Origin: Clostridium lentum
Lineage (GTDB): Bacteria > Bacillota > Clostridia > Clostridiales > Clostridiaceae
Direction of reading: 5' to 3'
Length of the DNA stretch: 64,000 nucleotides
Assembly (NCBI RefSeq): GCF_014287815.1
Contig: NZ_JACOOQ010000002.1
Span: forward strand, 136,330-200,329
Shown: positions 7,496 to 16,390 of the stretch, piece after piece
How positions within the stretch are numbered: the stretch's first letter is position 1
Layout of the letters: the number at the start of each line of letters is the position of its first letter
Notes under the pieces: model-generated
Told to the model about the DNA's origin: nothing
Database searches by the model: none
What the model saw: only the letters and a program-made list of their open reading frames with translations
Made by a program: the position numbers and the translations under genes

Positions 7496-9766
7496 ATGAA
7501 AAAAATTAATGTAGGCAAAAAAGTATTGTCTATGCTACTAGTAGCTTTTTTATTAGTTACTAACTCTTTGGTTGTAGGTGCTACTCCAAGAAAAGAATCG
7601 GCATGGCCACAGTTTAGAGGAGAAACTTTAAATCCAGGAGTGACAGATAGTAAAACTCCAAGAAGTTCAGAAGAAATAGAGGAATCATGGGCTAAGAAAA
7701 TGGGGACAGGCTGGAGCTTTAGTGATCCAATAGTTGTTGGTAGTTATGTTTACATAACAGATAGTTCAAATGTCAAAAAATTAGATAAGAAAACTGGAGA
7801 TATTGTATTAGAAAAACCTTTAGCAGAAAGAATAGGATTTTTCTCAAGAATGGCTTATGGAGAAGGAAAGTTATTTGTTCCAGTTGGAGAAGGAAGAATA
7901 CAATGTATTGATGCAAATACATTAGAGTCTCTTTGGATAACAAAAGTAAATCCATCAGACATGTCTTTACAAGCTATATCACCTGTTACTTATTATAATG
8001 GTTATGTTTATATGGGAGCAACAAGTGGTTCTGCTGATAAGGGAATTTTTTATGCAGTATCAGCTAAAGATGAAGATCCATCAGTTGGTGATGAAATAAA
8101 AGAGTATACTTGGACATATTCACCAAGTGAAGGGAAAAAAGGATACTACTGGAGTGGTGCTTCTATAATTGGAAACAGTATAGTTTTTGGTGGTGAAAGT
8201 GGACAAGTTGTAAGTCATAGCTTAACTACAGATGCTGTAATAGATACTTTAGAAATAAATGAAGCCATAAGAACATCAATTCATTATGATATAAAAACAG
8301 GTAGAATTTATATAGCAACTAAGGCAGGAAATATACATTCAGTGAAAGTTAATTCAGATGGTACTTTTGACAAATCATCTTTAATAACTAAAAAAATAGG
8401 TTCTGATATAACATCAAGTCCTGTTTCATATAATGGAAGAATATACGTAGCTGGTGGTGGTGCATTATCTGGAGCTGGATTCTCTGTATTAGATGCCAAT
8501 ACACTAGAAATAATATATCAAATTAATGATATAGCGTCACAATCATCACCAATATTAACAACTGCATATGCTACAGCAGAAAATAACTATACAGTGTATT
8601 TATATTTATTTAATTATAAAAATCCAGATGATATATATGTGATTAAAGATTTCCAAGGTAATACAGAACCATCTTATGAAAAAGTAGCAACACCATCAAA
8701 ACCACAATATAATTCATCATCTGCAGCAATAGATGAAGAGGGAAGTATATATTTTAAGAATGATTCAGGTTATTTATTTAAATTTATAAATAAAGTAAAT
8801 GGTGCATTTGGTGTGGAAGATGTTATAGATATTATAAATAGATTACCTAATATTGAGAATATAACTTTAAATGATGAAATATCAATTAATGATGTAATGG
8901 AAAGATATAAAGATTTATCTGATGAAGATAAACTTATGGTTACTAATATTGATAAATTAAATGCAGCATTAGAAAAGATAAATGACTTAAAGGATGCTGA
9001 TAAAGAAGTAGAAAGATTATTAGTTGAAATAAAAGAATTACCAGATGAAATAACATTAGAAGATAAAGCTAAAGTTAAAGAGTTATTTGATAGTTATGAT
9101 AAATTATCAGAAGAGCATAAATTAAAGGTAACTAATGCAGATAAGTTAATTAATTCATATAAAACTATTATAAAATTAGAAGAAGCTGAAGCTATTAAAG
9201 ATATGGAAGCTAAGATAGCTAAACTACCAGAGCTAAAAGATATTGTTTTAGATGAAGAAGAAAAAATAAATAATTTATATAAAGAGTTTACAAATTTATC
9301 AGAAGATGTACAAAATCAAGTTACAAATAAGGATAAGCTTATTGAAGCTAAGGAAAAGATAGATTATGTTAGAGGAGAAGTAACTTCAATAGAAAAAGAT
9401 ATTTGGGAAAAAATAAATCCTGAAAATATCACTTTAGAAAATAAAAATATAGTTTATGGATTAATATCAAGATATAATGCATTAGATGAAAGAGATAGAA
9501 AGTATGTAAATCACTTTGATGAAGTGTTAGATGCTAAAAAAGTAATTGATACATTAGAGAAAGCTGAAGAAAAAGTAGATGTAAAGCCTGAGGTTAAACC
9601 AGAAACAAAACCTGAAGTTAAATCAGAAGTTAATACTCAAACAAATTTACCAAAAACAGGTGGAGTAAATTCAGTAATATTAATATTTATTTCTGCAATA
9701 ATATTAACTACTGGAACTATATTATTTTTAAAAAATAATAATTTAAGAAAAGAAATTAAAAAGTAA
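7496..9766 (+). CDS. LPXTG-anchored surface protein: PQQ-like beta-propeller plus four helical repeats
   Basis: A 756-residue secreted protein. Residues 1 to about 31 are a signal peptide. Residues about 35-440 form a PQQ-type beta-propeller (WPQFRG start; repeated units such as VVGSYVYITDSSNVKKLDKKTG, KLFVPVGEGRIQCID and GRIYVAGGG). Residues about 442-690 hold four roughly 60-residue helical repeats. A Pro/Lys/Glu-rich spacer, the sortase motif LPKTG (about 718-722), a membrane segment and a basic tail follow. The ATG at 7496 follows AAAGGGG. It is the first gene behind the cobalamin riboswitch, so I infer a role in capturing or presenting corrinoids at the wall. The propeller's ligand is unknown. 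Confidence 0.88.
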   Translation: MKKINVGKKVLSMLLVAFLLVTNSLVVGATPRKESAWPQFRGETLNPGVTDSKTPRSSEEIEESWAKKMGTGWSFSDPIVVGSYVYITDSSNVKKLDKKTGDIVLEKPLAERIGFFSRMAYGEGKLFVPVGEGRIQCIDANTLESLWITKVNPSDMSLQAISPVTYYNGYVYMGATSGSADKGIFYAVSAKDEDPSVGDEIKEYTWTYSPSEGKKGYYWSGASIIGNSIVFGGESGQVVSHSLTTDAVIDTLEINEAIRTSIHYDIKTGRIYIATKAGNIHSVKVNSDGTFDKSSLITKKIGSDITSSPVSYNGRIYVAGGGALSGAGFSVLDANTLEIIYQINDIASQSSPILTTAYATAENNYTVYLYLFNYKNPDDIYVIKDFQGNTEPSYEKVATPSKPQYNSSSAAIDEEGSIYFKNDSGYLFKFINKVNGAFGVEDVIDIINRLPNIENITLNDEISINDVMERYKDLSDEDKLMVTNIDKLNAALEKINDLKDADKEVERLLVEIKELPDEITLEDKAKVKELFDSYDKLSEEHKLKVTNADKLINSYKTIIKLEEAEAIKDMEAKIAKLPELKDIVLDEEEKINNLYKEFTNLSEDVQNQVTNKDKLIEAKEKIDYVRGEVTSIEKDIWEKINPENITLENKNIVYGLISRYNALDERDRKYVNHFDEVLDAKKVIDTLEKAEEKVDVKPEVKPETKPEVKSEVNTQTNLPKTGGVNSVILIFISAIILTTGTILFLKNNNLRKEIKK
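8818..9570 (+). repeat. Four tandem ~60-residue helical repeats within the surface protein
   Basis: Each unit follows the pattern I-x2-LP-x4-ITL-x2-(6-9 residues)-Y-x2-L-[SD]-x2-(D/E)-x4-VTN-x-DKL-x2-A-x3-I. The copies begin near residues 442, 504, 568 and 633. The fourth is the most diverged (YVNHFDEVL in place of VTNxDKL). Such repeats usually act as stalks that lift the ligand-binding head through the cell wall. Confidence 0.75.
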
Positions 9767-9780
9767 TTTAAAATAAAATA

Positions 9781-9834
9781 GCTTGCACAATTGAATGTTT
9801 ATTTAGAAAAGCTTAGTTGTGCAAGCATTTTTTT
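9781..9834 (+). terminator. Terminator inside the cobalamin operon
   Basis: GCTTGCACAA pairs perfectly with TTGTGCAAGC and is followed by T7. It separates the wall-anchored protein from the DUF4430 and ECF genes. Partial read-through would make surface protein more abundant than transporter; alternatively the downstream genes have their own promoter in 9835-9898. Confidence 0.85.
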
Positions 9835-9898
9835 ATTTAAGTAAATAAAATCTTAATAAAGATAATTTAATACTTTAATAAATATATTGGAGGCAATT

Positions 9899-10750
9899 AT
9901 GAAAAATAAAAATGTTAAAATAGGAGCTATTATAATAGTTCTTATATTAGCAATTATAGTTTCAGGTGGATTTATGATAAAAAGTTATGAAAGTTCATTA
10001 ACAACAAAACCTGAAGTTAATAAAAATAATGATTTAATAACTGATAAAACTATGGAAGATAATAGTTCTAATGGGGAAAGTAATGATGAAAATAATAAGT
10101 CAAAAGAAGAAGAAACGTCTATTAGTGATGGTGAAGAATTAAAAAATGAAGAAAATATTAGTGAAGATAAAAAAGATAATTTATTAAGTGATGATAATAT
10201 CAATGAAGTTAAGTTAGGAAGTAGTAATCCAGTAACAAATGAAGAGGAATCAAAAGTTACAGTAGAAAAAAATCAAGAAGCAAATGGTAGTGCTGGTAGT
10301 ACAAATGTTTCTCAAGAAAGTAAGCCAGAAATTAAACCAGAAAGTAATCAAGAACCAGTAAGTAAATATGTAACTATATCAATAACTTGTCATACTATTT
10401 TAAATAACTTAGATAAAGTTTCAGATAACAAAAAAGGAATAATACCGTCAAATGGTGTTATACTATCACAAAAGCAAGTTGAAATAAATGATGGTGATAC
10501 AGTATTTGATGTGCTTTTAAGGGAAACAAGAAAACAAAGAATTCATATGGATTTTGTGGAATCTCCTGTATATGGAAGTGCATATATAAAGGGAATAAAC
10601 AATATTTATGAATTTGATGCTGGGGAACTTAGTGGATGGATGTATAGTGTAAATGGTGTTTTCCCTAATTATGGATGTAGCATTTACAATTTAAATGATG
10701 GCGATGTTATTCAGTGGATGTATACTTGTGATTTAGGTAAAGATTTATAA
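9899..10750 (+). CDS. Membrane-anchored DUF4430 (transcobalamin-like) protein, putative corrinoid-binding
   Basis: A 283-residue extracytoplasmic protein. Residues 8-28 are an N-terminal membrane anchor. Residues 30 to about 155 are a low-complexity Asn/Glu/Lys/Ser linker. Residues about 160-283 match DUF4430 (DGDTVFDVLLRET, ELSGWMYSVNGVFPNYG, LNDGDVIQWMYT). This domain resembles the C-terminal beta domain of intrinsic factor/transcobalamin. The ATG at 9899 is preceded by GGAGG. With a cobalamin riboswitch upstream and an ECF importer next, it probably hands corrinoid to the transporter (inference). There is no lipobox and no LPXTG. Confidence 0.82.
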   Translation: MKNKNVKIGAIIIVLILAIIVSGGFMIKSYESSLTTKPEVNKNNDLITDKTMEDNSSNGESNDENNKSKEEETSISDGEELKNEENISEDKKDNLLSDDNINEVKLGSSNPVTNEEESKVTVEKNQEANGSAGSTNVSQESKPEIKPESNQEPVSKYVTISITCHTILNNLDKVSDNKKGIIPSNGVILSQKQVEINDGDTVFDVLLRETRKQRIHMDFVESPVYGSAYIKGINNIYEFDAGELSGWMYSVNGVFPNYGCSIYNLNDGDVIQWMYTCDLGKDL

Positions 10751-10775
10751 AAATAATAAGGGAGTCAATAGAAAC

Positions 10776-11675
10776 ATGGATATAAAATCATATAATTCGT
10801 TTAGTGAATATCATCCATTAGTAAACTTTTTATATTTTACTGTAGTTATAATGTTTTCCATGATATTTCAACATCCAGTATTATTAGTAATATCTATTAT
10901 ATCTTCATTTAGTTATACAATAATACTTAATGGAATTAAAGCATTAAAATTTAATTTATATTTTTTATTGCCAATGCTTTTTATGGTAATAGCATTAAAT
11001 CCATTATTTAGTCATCAAGGTATGACTATATTATTTTATATTGACAATAAACCTATAACATTTGAATCATTTATATATGGGATAGTTACAGCTATGGTGC
11101 TTGTAACAATGGTTATGTGGTTTAGTTCTTATAATAAGGTAATAACTTCAGATAAGATAATATATCTTTTTAGCAAAACAATTCCATCAATAGCATTATT
11201 AATTTCTATGACATTAAGTTTTGTTCCAAAGTTTAAAGTGCAATTAAAGAAAATAAGAATGTCTCAAAGAAATATAGGGCGTGATATTAATAATGGAAAT
11301 TTTTATGAAAAGGCTAAACATGGATGTAGGATTATATCTATACTTATAATGTGGGCATTAGAAAATGGTGTTCAAACAGCTGATTCAATGAGGAGTAGGG
11401 GATATGGATTAAGAGGAAGAACTCACTTTTCGTTATACAAGATGGATAAAAGAGATAAATTAACTTTATCTATAATGGGAGTATTAATTGCAATTTGTAT
11501 GTTGGGATATTTAGGTGGTAAAAATACAATGCAGTTTTATCCATATATACAAATGAAAAAAATAGAGGTAATAGATTATATTATATATTTAACATATATC
11601 ATATTAGTTTTTTTCCCAATTATAATTGAAGTAGTGGAGGCATTAAGATGGAGATTATTAAAATCAAAGATTTAA
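10776..11675 (+). CDS. ecfT: Energy-coupling factor transporter transmembrane protein EcfT (CbiQ family)
   Basis: A 299-residue integral membrane protein with about five to six hydrophobic segments. The CbiQ/EcfT coupling motif is visible as ADSMRSRGYGLRGR near residue 205. EcfT links the ATPase pair to the substrate-specific S component. The ATG at 10776 follows AAGGGAG. It overlaps the ATPase gene by 28 nt, which indicates translational coupling. The full ECF set lies in this operon, so it is a dedicated (group I) rather than a shared module. Confidence 0.93.
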   Translation: MDIKSYNSFSEYHPLVNFLYFTVVIMFSMIFQHPVLLVISIISSFSYTIILNGIKALKFNLYFLLPMLFMVIALNPLFSHQGMTILFYIDNKPITFESFIYGIVTAMVLVTMVMWFSSYNKVITSDKIIYLFSKTIPSIALLISMTLSFVPKFKVQLKKIRMSQRNIGRDINNGNFYEKAKHGCRIISILIMWALENGVQTADSMRSRGYGLRGRTHFSLYKMDKRDKLTLSIMGVLIAICMLGYLGGKNTMQFYPYIQMKKIEVIDYIIYLTYIILVFFPIIIEVVEALRWRLLKSKI

Positions 11676-13327
11676 GTTTTAGTTATCCAGATACTGAAAA
11701 GAAAGTATTAGATAAAATAAATATTAATATAAATGAAGGGGAATTTATTCTTTTAATTGGAGAATCAGGGTGTGGTAAAAGCACTCTTTTGAGACAATTA
11801 AAAAATGAAATACAACCATATGGCAAAGTGTTTGGGGAGATATTATATAAAGGGAAAAATATAAGAGAATTAGACCAAAGAAAATCTGCATCAGAAATAG
11901 GATTTGTTATGCAAAATCCAGATTATCAAATAGTTACAGATAAAGTGTGGCATGAGCTTGCTTTTGGGTTAGAAAGCTTAGGCATTGATTCACAAACAAT
12001 AAGAAGAAGAGTTTCGGAAATGGCTAGTTTTTTTGGAATACAGACATGGTTTAGAAAAGATGTATCTGAATTAAGTGGTGGACAGAAACAATTATTGAAT
12101 TTAGCAGCAATAATGTGTATGCAACCTGATATATTAATATTAGATGAACCTACATCTCAATTAGATCCTATAGTTGCAACAGAGTTTTTAGAAACTGTAT
12201 ATAAGATAAATAGAGAACTAGGTGTAACAGTTATACTTACAGAACATAGATTAGAGGAAGTATTTTCTATGGCTGATAAAGTGATTTTAATGGATGATGG
12301 CAAGGTTATAGGAAGTAAAAATGCAAATGAAATAGGTGATATAATATATAATAATGGTAATAAGCATTCTATGTTTTATTCTCTTCCTACACCAATTAAA
12401 GTTTATAAAGAATGTGATGGTGTTGGACAATCTCCTTTAACAATAAAAGAAGGAAGGGAATGGGTTAAAAAAACATTTAATAAAAAAAATACAATACTTA
12501 AAGCAGTATCAAGTGATTTAAAAGAGAATAATAAAAAAGAATCTGTTATTAAATTAAACAATGTATGGTTTAGGTATGATAAAACATCTCCAGATATATT
12601 AAGAGGTTTAAATTTAGAAGTTTATAAAAATGAAGTATTATGTATTCTTGGAGGAAATGGTACAGGGAAAAGCACTACTTTAGGTGTTATTTCAGGTAGT
12701 AATAGAGCATATAGAGGAAATGTTTATATTAATAAAAAAAAGATAGAAAAGTATAAATTATCAGAGTTATTTAATAATAATTTAGCAGTACTTCCTCAAG
12801 ATCCACAAAGCTTGTTCGTAAAAAGTGTTTTGCAAGATGATTTAGAAGAGGTTTTAGATGGTACGAAACTATCTAAAAGTGAAAAGACTGAAAGAGTTAA
12901 GAATATTAGTGAACTACTAGGTATAGTTAATTTATTAAAAATGCATCCATATGATTTAAGTGGTGGAGAACAACAAAAAGCAGCATTAGCAAAGATATTA
13001 TTACTAGAACCTAAAATATTAATATTAGATGAGCCTACGAAAGGGATAGATGGAAATTTTAAAAGAGAACTAGGAAATTTATTTAAAAGTTTAAAGAAAA
13101 GAGGCATGACCATTGTTATTGTAACTCATGATATTGAATTTGCTGCAGATAATTCGGATAGATGTTTAATGTTTTTTGATGGAGATATTTCATCAGAAGG
13201 TACACCAAGGGAGTTTTTCTGTGGCAATACATTTTATACAACCAGTGCTAATAAGATGTCGAGAGGTATTTTGCAAGATATATTAAAAGTTGAGGATATG
13301 GTAGATATATGGAATTATCAAAATTAA
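11648..13327 (+). CDS. Fused double ECF ATPase (EcfA-EcfA')
   Basis: A 559-residue cytoplasmic protein with two ABC ATPase domains. Domain 1 has GESGCGKSTLL, LSGGQKQ and ILILDEPTSQLDP (residues about 35-180). Domain 2 has GGNGTGKSTTL, LSGGEQQKAALA and ILILDEPTKGID (residues about 330-470). The two EcfA subunits, usually separate, are fused, so the heterodimer is made from one chain. The start at 11648 follows GTGGAGG inside the ecfT 3' end. It powers uptake by the S component encoded immediately downstream. Confidence 0.93.
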   Translation: MEIIKIKDLSFSYPDTEKKVLDKINININEGEFILLIGESGCGKSTLLRQLKNEIQPYGKVFGEILYKGKNIRELDQRKSASEIGFVMQNPDYQIVTDKVWHELAFGLESLGIDSQTIRRRVSEMASFFGIQTWFRKDVSELSGGQKQLLNLAAIMCMQPDILILDEPTSQLDPIVATEFLETVYKINRELGVTVILTEHRLEEVFSMADKVILMDDGKVIGSKNANEIGDIIYNNGNKHSMFYSLPTPIKVYKECDGVGQSPLTIKEGREWVKKTFNKKNTILKAVSSDLKENNKKESVIKLNNVWFRYDKTSPDILRGLNLEVYKNEVLCILGGNGTGKSTTLGVISGSNRAYRGNVYINKKKIEKYKLSELFNNNLAVLPQDPQSLFVKSVLQDDLEEVLDGTKLSKSEKTERVKNISELLGIVNLLKMHPYDLSGGEQQKAALAKILLLEPKILILDEPTKGIDGNFKRELGNLFKSLKKRGMTIVIVTHDIEFAADNSDRCLMFFDGDISSEGTPREFFCGNTFYTTSANKMSRGILQDILKVEDMVDIWNYQN

Positions 13328-14004
13328 AGTCAGTAAAAGCATCAATTATAAGCATTTTATTAAGTTTTATAATTTTATTATTTGGGGTAAAGATAGGTGA
13401 TAGGAATTATTGGTTTGTAAGCATGTCTTTAATTATTTTAGCTATATGGTTATTTTTTTCTTTATTTGAGAGTAGAAAACCAAGAGCTAGAGAGATAGTT
13501 CCAATTGCTGTAATGTCAGCAATTGCAGCAATTGGAAGGTTTGCTTTTGCAATGTTGCCACAGTTTAAACCAGTTGCAGCAATAGTTATAATAACAGGAA
13601 TGTCCTTTGGACCAGAAGCAGGTTTTTTAACAGGAGCAGTATCGGCACTAGTATCAAATTTCTTTTTTGGGCAAGGTCCTTGGACTCCTTGGCAAATGTT
13701 TGCTTTTGGTGTACTAGGATTTCTTGCAGGGCTTTTATATAAATATAAAATTATAAAAAATAAATTATCAATTTGTATATTTGGAGGTATAGCAGGTTAT
13801 TTATATGGATTTATAGTGAATTTATGGATTGTTTCTACACAATTAAATGATATTACTAAAGAAAGATTAATGACAATTTATATTTCAAGCATACCATTTG
13901 ACACTATACATGCAGTTTCAACTATTTTATTTTTATTTATATTAGCAATGCCTATGAAAGAAAAAATGGAAAGATTAAAGATTAAATATGGATTGTTTAG
14001 ATAG
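13309..14004 (+). CDS. ECF transporter S component, CbrT-like (predicted cobalamin/corrinoid)
   Basis: A 231-residue membrane protein with about six hydrophobic segments. The core AREIVPIAVMSAIAAIGRFA, the segment MLPQFKPVAAIVI and the segment FFFGQGPWTPWQMFAFG are typical of the ECF S-component family that includes the vitamin B12 S component CbrT. It overlaps the ATPase gene by 19 nt. Substrate assignment rests on the family and the cobalamin riboswitch upstream; precursors such as cobinamide are also possible. Confidence 0.85.
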   Translation: MELSKLKSVKASIISILLSFIILLFGVKIGDRNYWFVSMSLIILAIWLFFSLFESRKPRAREIVPIAVMSAIAAIGRFAFAMLPQFKPVAAIVIITGMSFGPEAGFLTGAVSALVSNFFFGQGPWTPWQMFAFGVLGFLAGLLYKYKIIKNKLSICIFGGIAGYLYGFIVNLWIVSTQLNDITKERLMTIYISSIPFDTIHAVSTILFLFILAMPMKEKMERLKIKYGLFR

Positions 14005-14025
14005 ATGATAGAAGAGGAATTAATA

Positions 14026-14799
14026 ATGAGTAAAATTTATATATCGCAACTTTTTAATGATAATGAAATAATTGATTTTCTTAAGGATAGGGATATAGGC
14101 CTGGAAATTATTGAATTTGGAATAGGAAGTGTATTAGATCAAGAGGATAATGGATTAAGTGATTATTGTAATAGAATGGGAGATACCATTAAAAAACGTT
14201 CTTTATCAATACATGGACCATTTTTAGATTTAAATCCTGCTAGTTATGATAGTTTGGTAAGAAACATTACAATGCTTAGATATAATCAAGTATATTCAGT
14301 TGCCAAGAAACTTGGAGCTGACAGAGTAATTTACCATTCATGCTTTAATGAAAATATTTATTTTAAGGAATCATATGTTAATAACTCTATTGAGTTTTGG
14401 AAGGGATTTTTGAAAGATAAGGATGATACTATTAAAATACATATTGAAAATGTGTTAGAATCTAAAATGGATCATTTAATAGAACTTATTGATGCAATAA
14501 ATAATAAAAATTTAACATTATGCTTAGATATTGGACATGTGAATTGTTATGGAAAAGATAGTATAGAAACATGGATAAAAAGATGTGGGCATCGTATAGG
14601 TCATGTTCATTTACATAATAATGATGGAGTTAAGGATACTCATAATGGATTAAGTTGTGGAAATATTGATATTGATACTGTACTTAATAGTATAAATAAG
14701 TATTGTAAAGATTCATCAATTACTATTGAGATTAATAATTATAATGAATTACATAATTCAATTAATATAGTAGAAAAGTTTTTCAATAACAATAAATAA
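14026..14799 (+). CDS. AP2Ec/xylose-isomerase-like TIM barrel, candidate cobamide amidohydrolase CbiR
   Basis: A cytoplasmic TIM-barrel protein of about 257 residues. Metal-ligand positions typical of the AP-endonuclease-2/sugar-isomerase fold are visible: EFGIG, SIHGPFLDL, YHSCF, IHIENV, CLDIGHVN, GHVHLHNNDG and a late TIEI. I chose the ATG at 14026 (AGAGGA seven nt upstream) over 14005. It is the last gene of the cobalamin-riboswitch operon, directly behind the S component. CbiR, the cobamide-remodelling amidohydrolase first described in Akkermansia, belongs to this superfamily, so CbiR is the best guess. A generic sugar-phosphate isomerase is the alternative, but it would not explain the riboswitch. 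Confidence 0.7.
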   Translation: MSKIYISQLFNDNEIIDFLKDRDIGLEIIEFGIGSVLDQEDNGLSDYCNRMGDTIKKRSLSIHGPFLDLNPASYDSLVRNITMLRYNQVYSVAKKLGADRVIYHSCFNENIYFKESYVNNSIEFWKGFLKDKDDTIKIHIENVLESKMDHLIELIDAINNKNLTLCLDIGHVNCYGKDSIETWIKRCGHRIGHVHLHNNDGVKDTHNGLSCGNIDIDTVLNSINKYCKDSSITIEINNYNELHNSINIVEKFFNNNK

Positions 14800-14830
14800 A
14801 ATCACTTACATAATTATATAAAATATTTTT

Positions 14831-14869
14831 AAAAAGGTATCTGAAATATTACTTTCAGATACCTTTTTA
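14831..14869. terminator. Bidirectional terminator between TIM-barrel gene and degV
   Basis: AAAAAGGTATCTGAAA pairs with TTTCAGATACCTTTTT around a 6-nt loop. A runs on the left and T runs on the right serve both convergent transcripts; it overlaps the degV stop codon. Confidence 0.9.
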
Positions 14870-15715
14870 TTTGGTAAAATAGGCTACGCCTATACTACCA
14901 GGACCAACATGTAGGCCAATTATAGGACCAATAGTGTCAATTTGTACCTCAACACCTAGTTTTTCTTTGATTTTTTCTGCTAAGTTAAGACCTTCATCGG
15001 GACAATTTATATGATGAACAATGACACCACCTAACTCTTTACCTTGTAAATCACTAATTAATGTATTAATAATAGTATCTATGGCTTTTTTCTTAGTTCT
15101 AACTTTAGTAAATACAGTGGTTTTTCCTTGACATACTGTTAGTATAGGTTTGATTTGAAAAAGCGTTCCTAAAAGAGCAGCGGCTCCACCGATTCTTCCA
15201 CCTTTTTTTAGGTAGTCTAAGGTATCAGGTGTAAATAAAAATCTACTATTATTAATAACAGTATTACATACATTTAATACTTCTGCCATAGAATTTCCAG
15301 CAATGGCTGATTTAGCTGCTTCAATGGCTATGTATCCCATCTGCATACAGTTACTTCGGGAATCAACTATTTCTATTTGTGCATTTGGATATTTTTCTAA
15401 GAGCATATTTTTTATTAGGTTAGCACTAGATACAGTACCACTCATATCTGAAGAGATAAAAATACCAACTATAGAATTACCTTCTTTAATTATCTTTTCA
15501 AAAGTATTATATATTTCATCAGGAGATGGCTGAGAAGATGAAGGAATTTCAGTGCTTGATTTCATCTTTTGATAAAATGTTTCATTATCTAAATCTATTT
15601 CTCGTGTAGATACTCCGTTCATAATTACGTTAAGTGATACTACAGATATATCATATTTATCTATGAATTCCTTTGGTATATATGATGTACTGTCTGTAAC
15701 AATTTTTATTGCCAT
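14867..15715 (-). CDS. DegV family fatty-acid-binding protein
   Basis: A 282-residue protein. The N-terminus KIVTDSTSYIPKE, the SSQPSPDEIYNTFE segment and the C-terminal IGLHVGPGSIGVAYF are family hallmarks. DegV/FakB-type proteins bind a fatty acid and present it to the kinase FakA; the exact role of this paralogue is unknown. A strong AGGAGGA lies upstream. It is monocistronic and ends in a bidirectional terminator. Confidence 0.93.
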   Translation of the reverse strand: MAIKIVTDSTSYIPKEFIDKYDISVVSLNVIMNGVSTREIDLDNETFYQKMKSSTEIPSSSQPSPDEIYNTFEKIIKEGNSIVGIFISSDMSGTVSSANLIKNMLLEKYPNAQIEIVDSRSNCMQMGYIAIEAAKSAIAGNSMAEVLNVCNTVINNSRFLFTPDTLDYLKKGGRIGGAAALLGTLFQIKPILTVCQGKTTVFTKVRTKKKAIDTIINTLISDLQGKELGGVIVHHINCPDEGLNLAEKIKEKLGVEVQIDTIGPIIGLHVGPGSIGVAYFTK

Positions 15716-15897
15716 ATATAGTCCTCCTTATTATTCTTCTTTGATTATAATATTATAGCTCAAAAATTATTGGAAAAATTATTAATTATAAATAATTATC
15801 AGAAATTTAACATTAATCTTTCATAAGAATTATTAACAAATTTTCATATAATTATATTACATAAATGTTAAAAAATAAGTGGGAAATCGAATAAATA

Positions 15898-15935
15898 ATA
15901 AAATAATGTTTAATAAACGAACATTATTTTATTTT
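15898..15935 (+). terminator. Orphan terminator-like hairpin upstream of the 76-residue gene
   Basis: ATAAAATAATGTT pairs perfectly with AACATTATTTTAT, followed by more T. No plus-strand gene lies upstream (degV is divergent), so this may be a leader attenuator for the gene at 15982 or the end of a small RNA. Confidence 0.5.
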
Positions 15936-15981
15936 TAGGAATATTATAAAATGTAATGTATATTCAAGGAGGCTAATATAA

Positions 15982-16212
15982 ATGAATGGCTATGAACTTA
16001 TAAGAAAGCTACAGAACAAGATGCAAGATTCTAATTTTGCTCAAAAGTTTAATAGATTAGCTCAAGAATTAAATAGTATTCCAGGATTACAACAAGAGAT
16101 AATAAAAATAGCTCAAATGACTAATGAAAGAGAAAGGCAAAAAGCTATAAAAAAATTACCTGATAATGTAAAAAAATCTGTTGCTGAACTAATTCAGTTA
16201 TTAAATAATTAA
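15982..16212 (+). CDS. Small conserved helical protein of unknown function
   Basis: A 76-residue soluble, Gln/Lys/Asn-rich protein, predicted all-helical (NGYELIRKLQNKMQDSNFAQ at the start; KKLPDNVKKSVAELIQLLNN at the end). A strong AGGAGGC lies upstream, and its own terminator follows at 16222, so it is a real gene. I do not recognise a family. Its leader holds an orphan hairpin at 15898. Confidence 0.8.
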   Translation: MNGYELIRKLQNKMQDSNFAQKFNRLAQELNSIPGLQQEIIKIAQMTNERERQKAIKKLPDNVKKSVAELIQLLNN

Positions 16213-16221
16213 ATATATATA

Positions 16222-16250
16222 TAAGCTCCCAAATATAGAGGAGCTTTTAT
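16222..16250 (+). terminator. Terminator after small helical protein gene
   Basis: AAGCTCC pairs with GGAGCTT, followed by a short T-rich tail, 10 nt after the stop codon. Confidence 0.75.
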
Positions 16251-16390
16251 TTTACTTAATACTTAATAAATATATATATATTTGTTAAGTAAAATACAAA
16301 GAGTAATTGAGTTACTTAGTGTAATAATATATAATAAGAATATATTTTTTATTTATATTAAATATACATATGATTTAAGGAGATATACAG

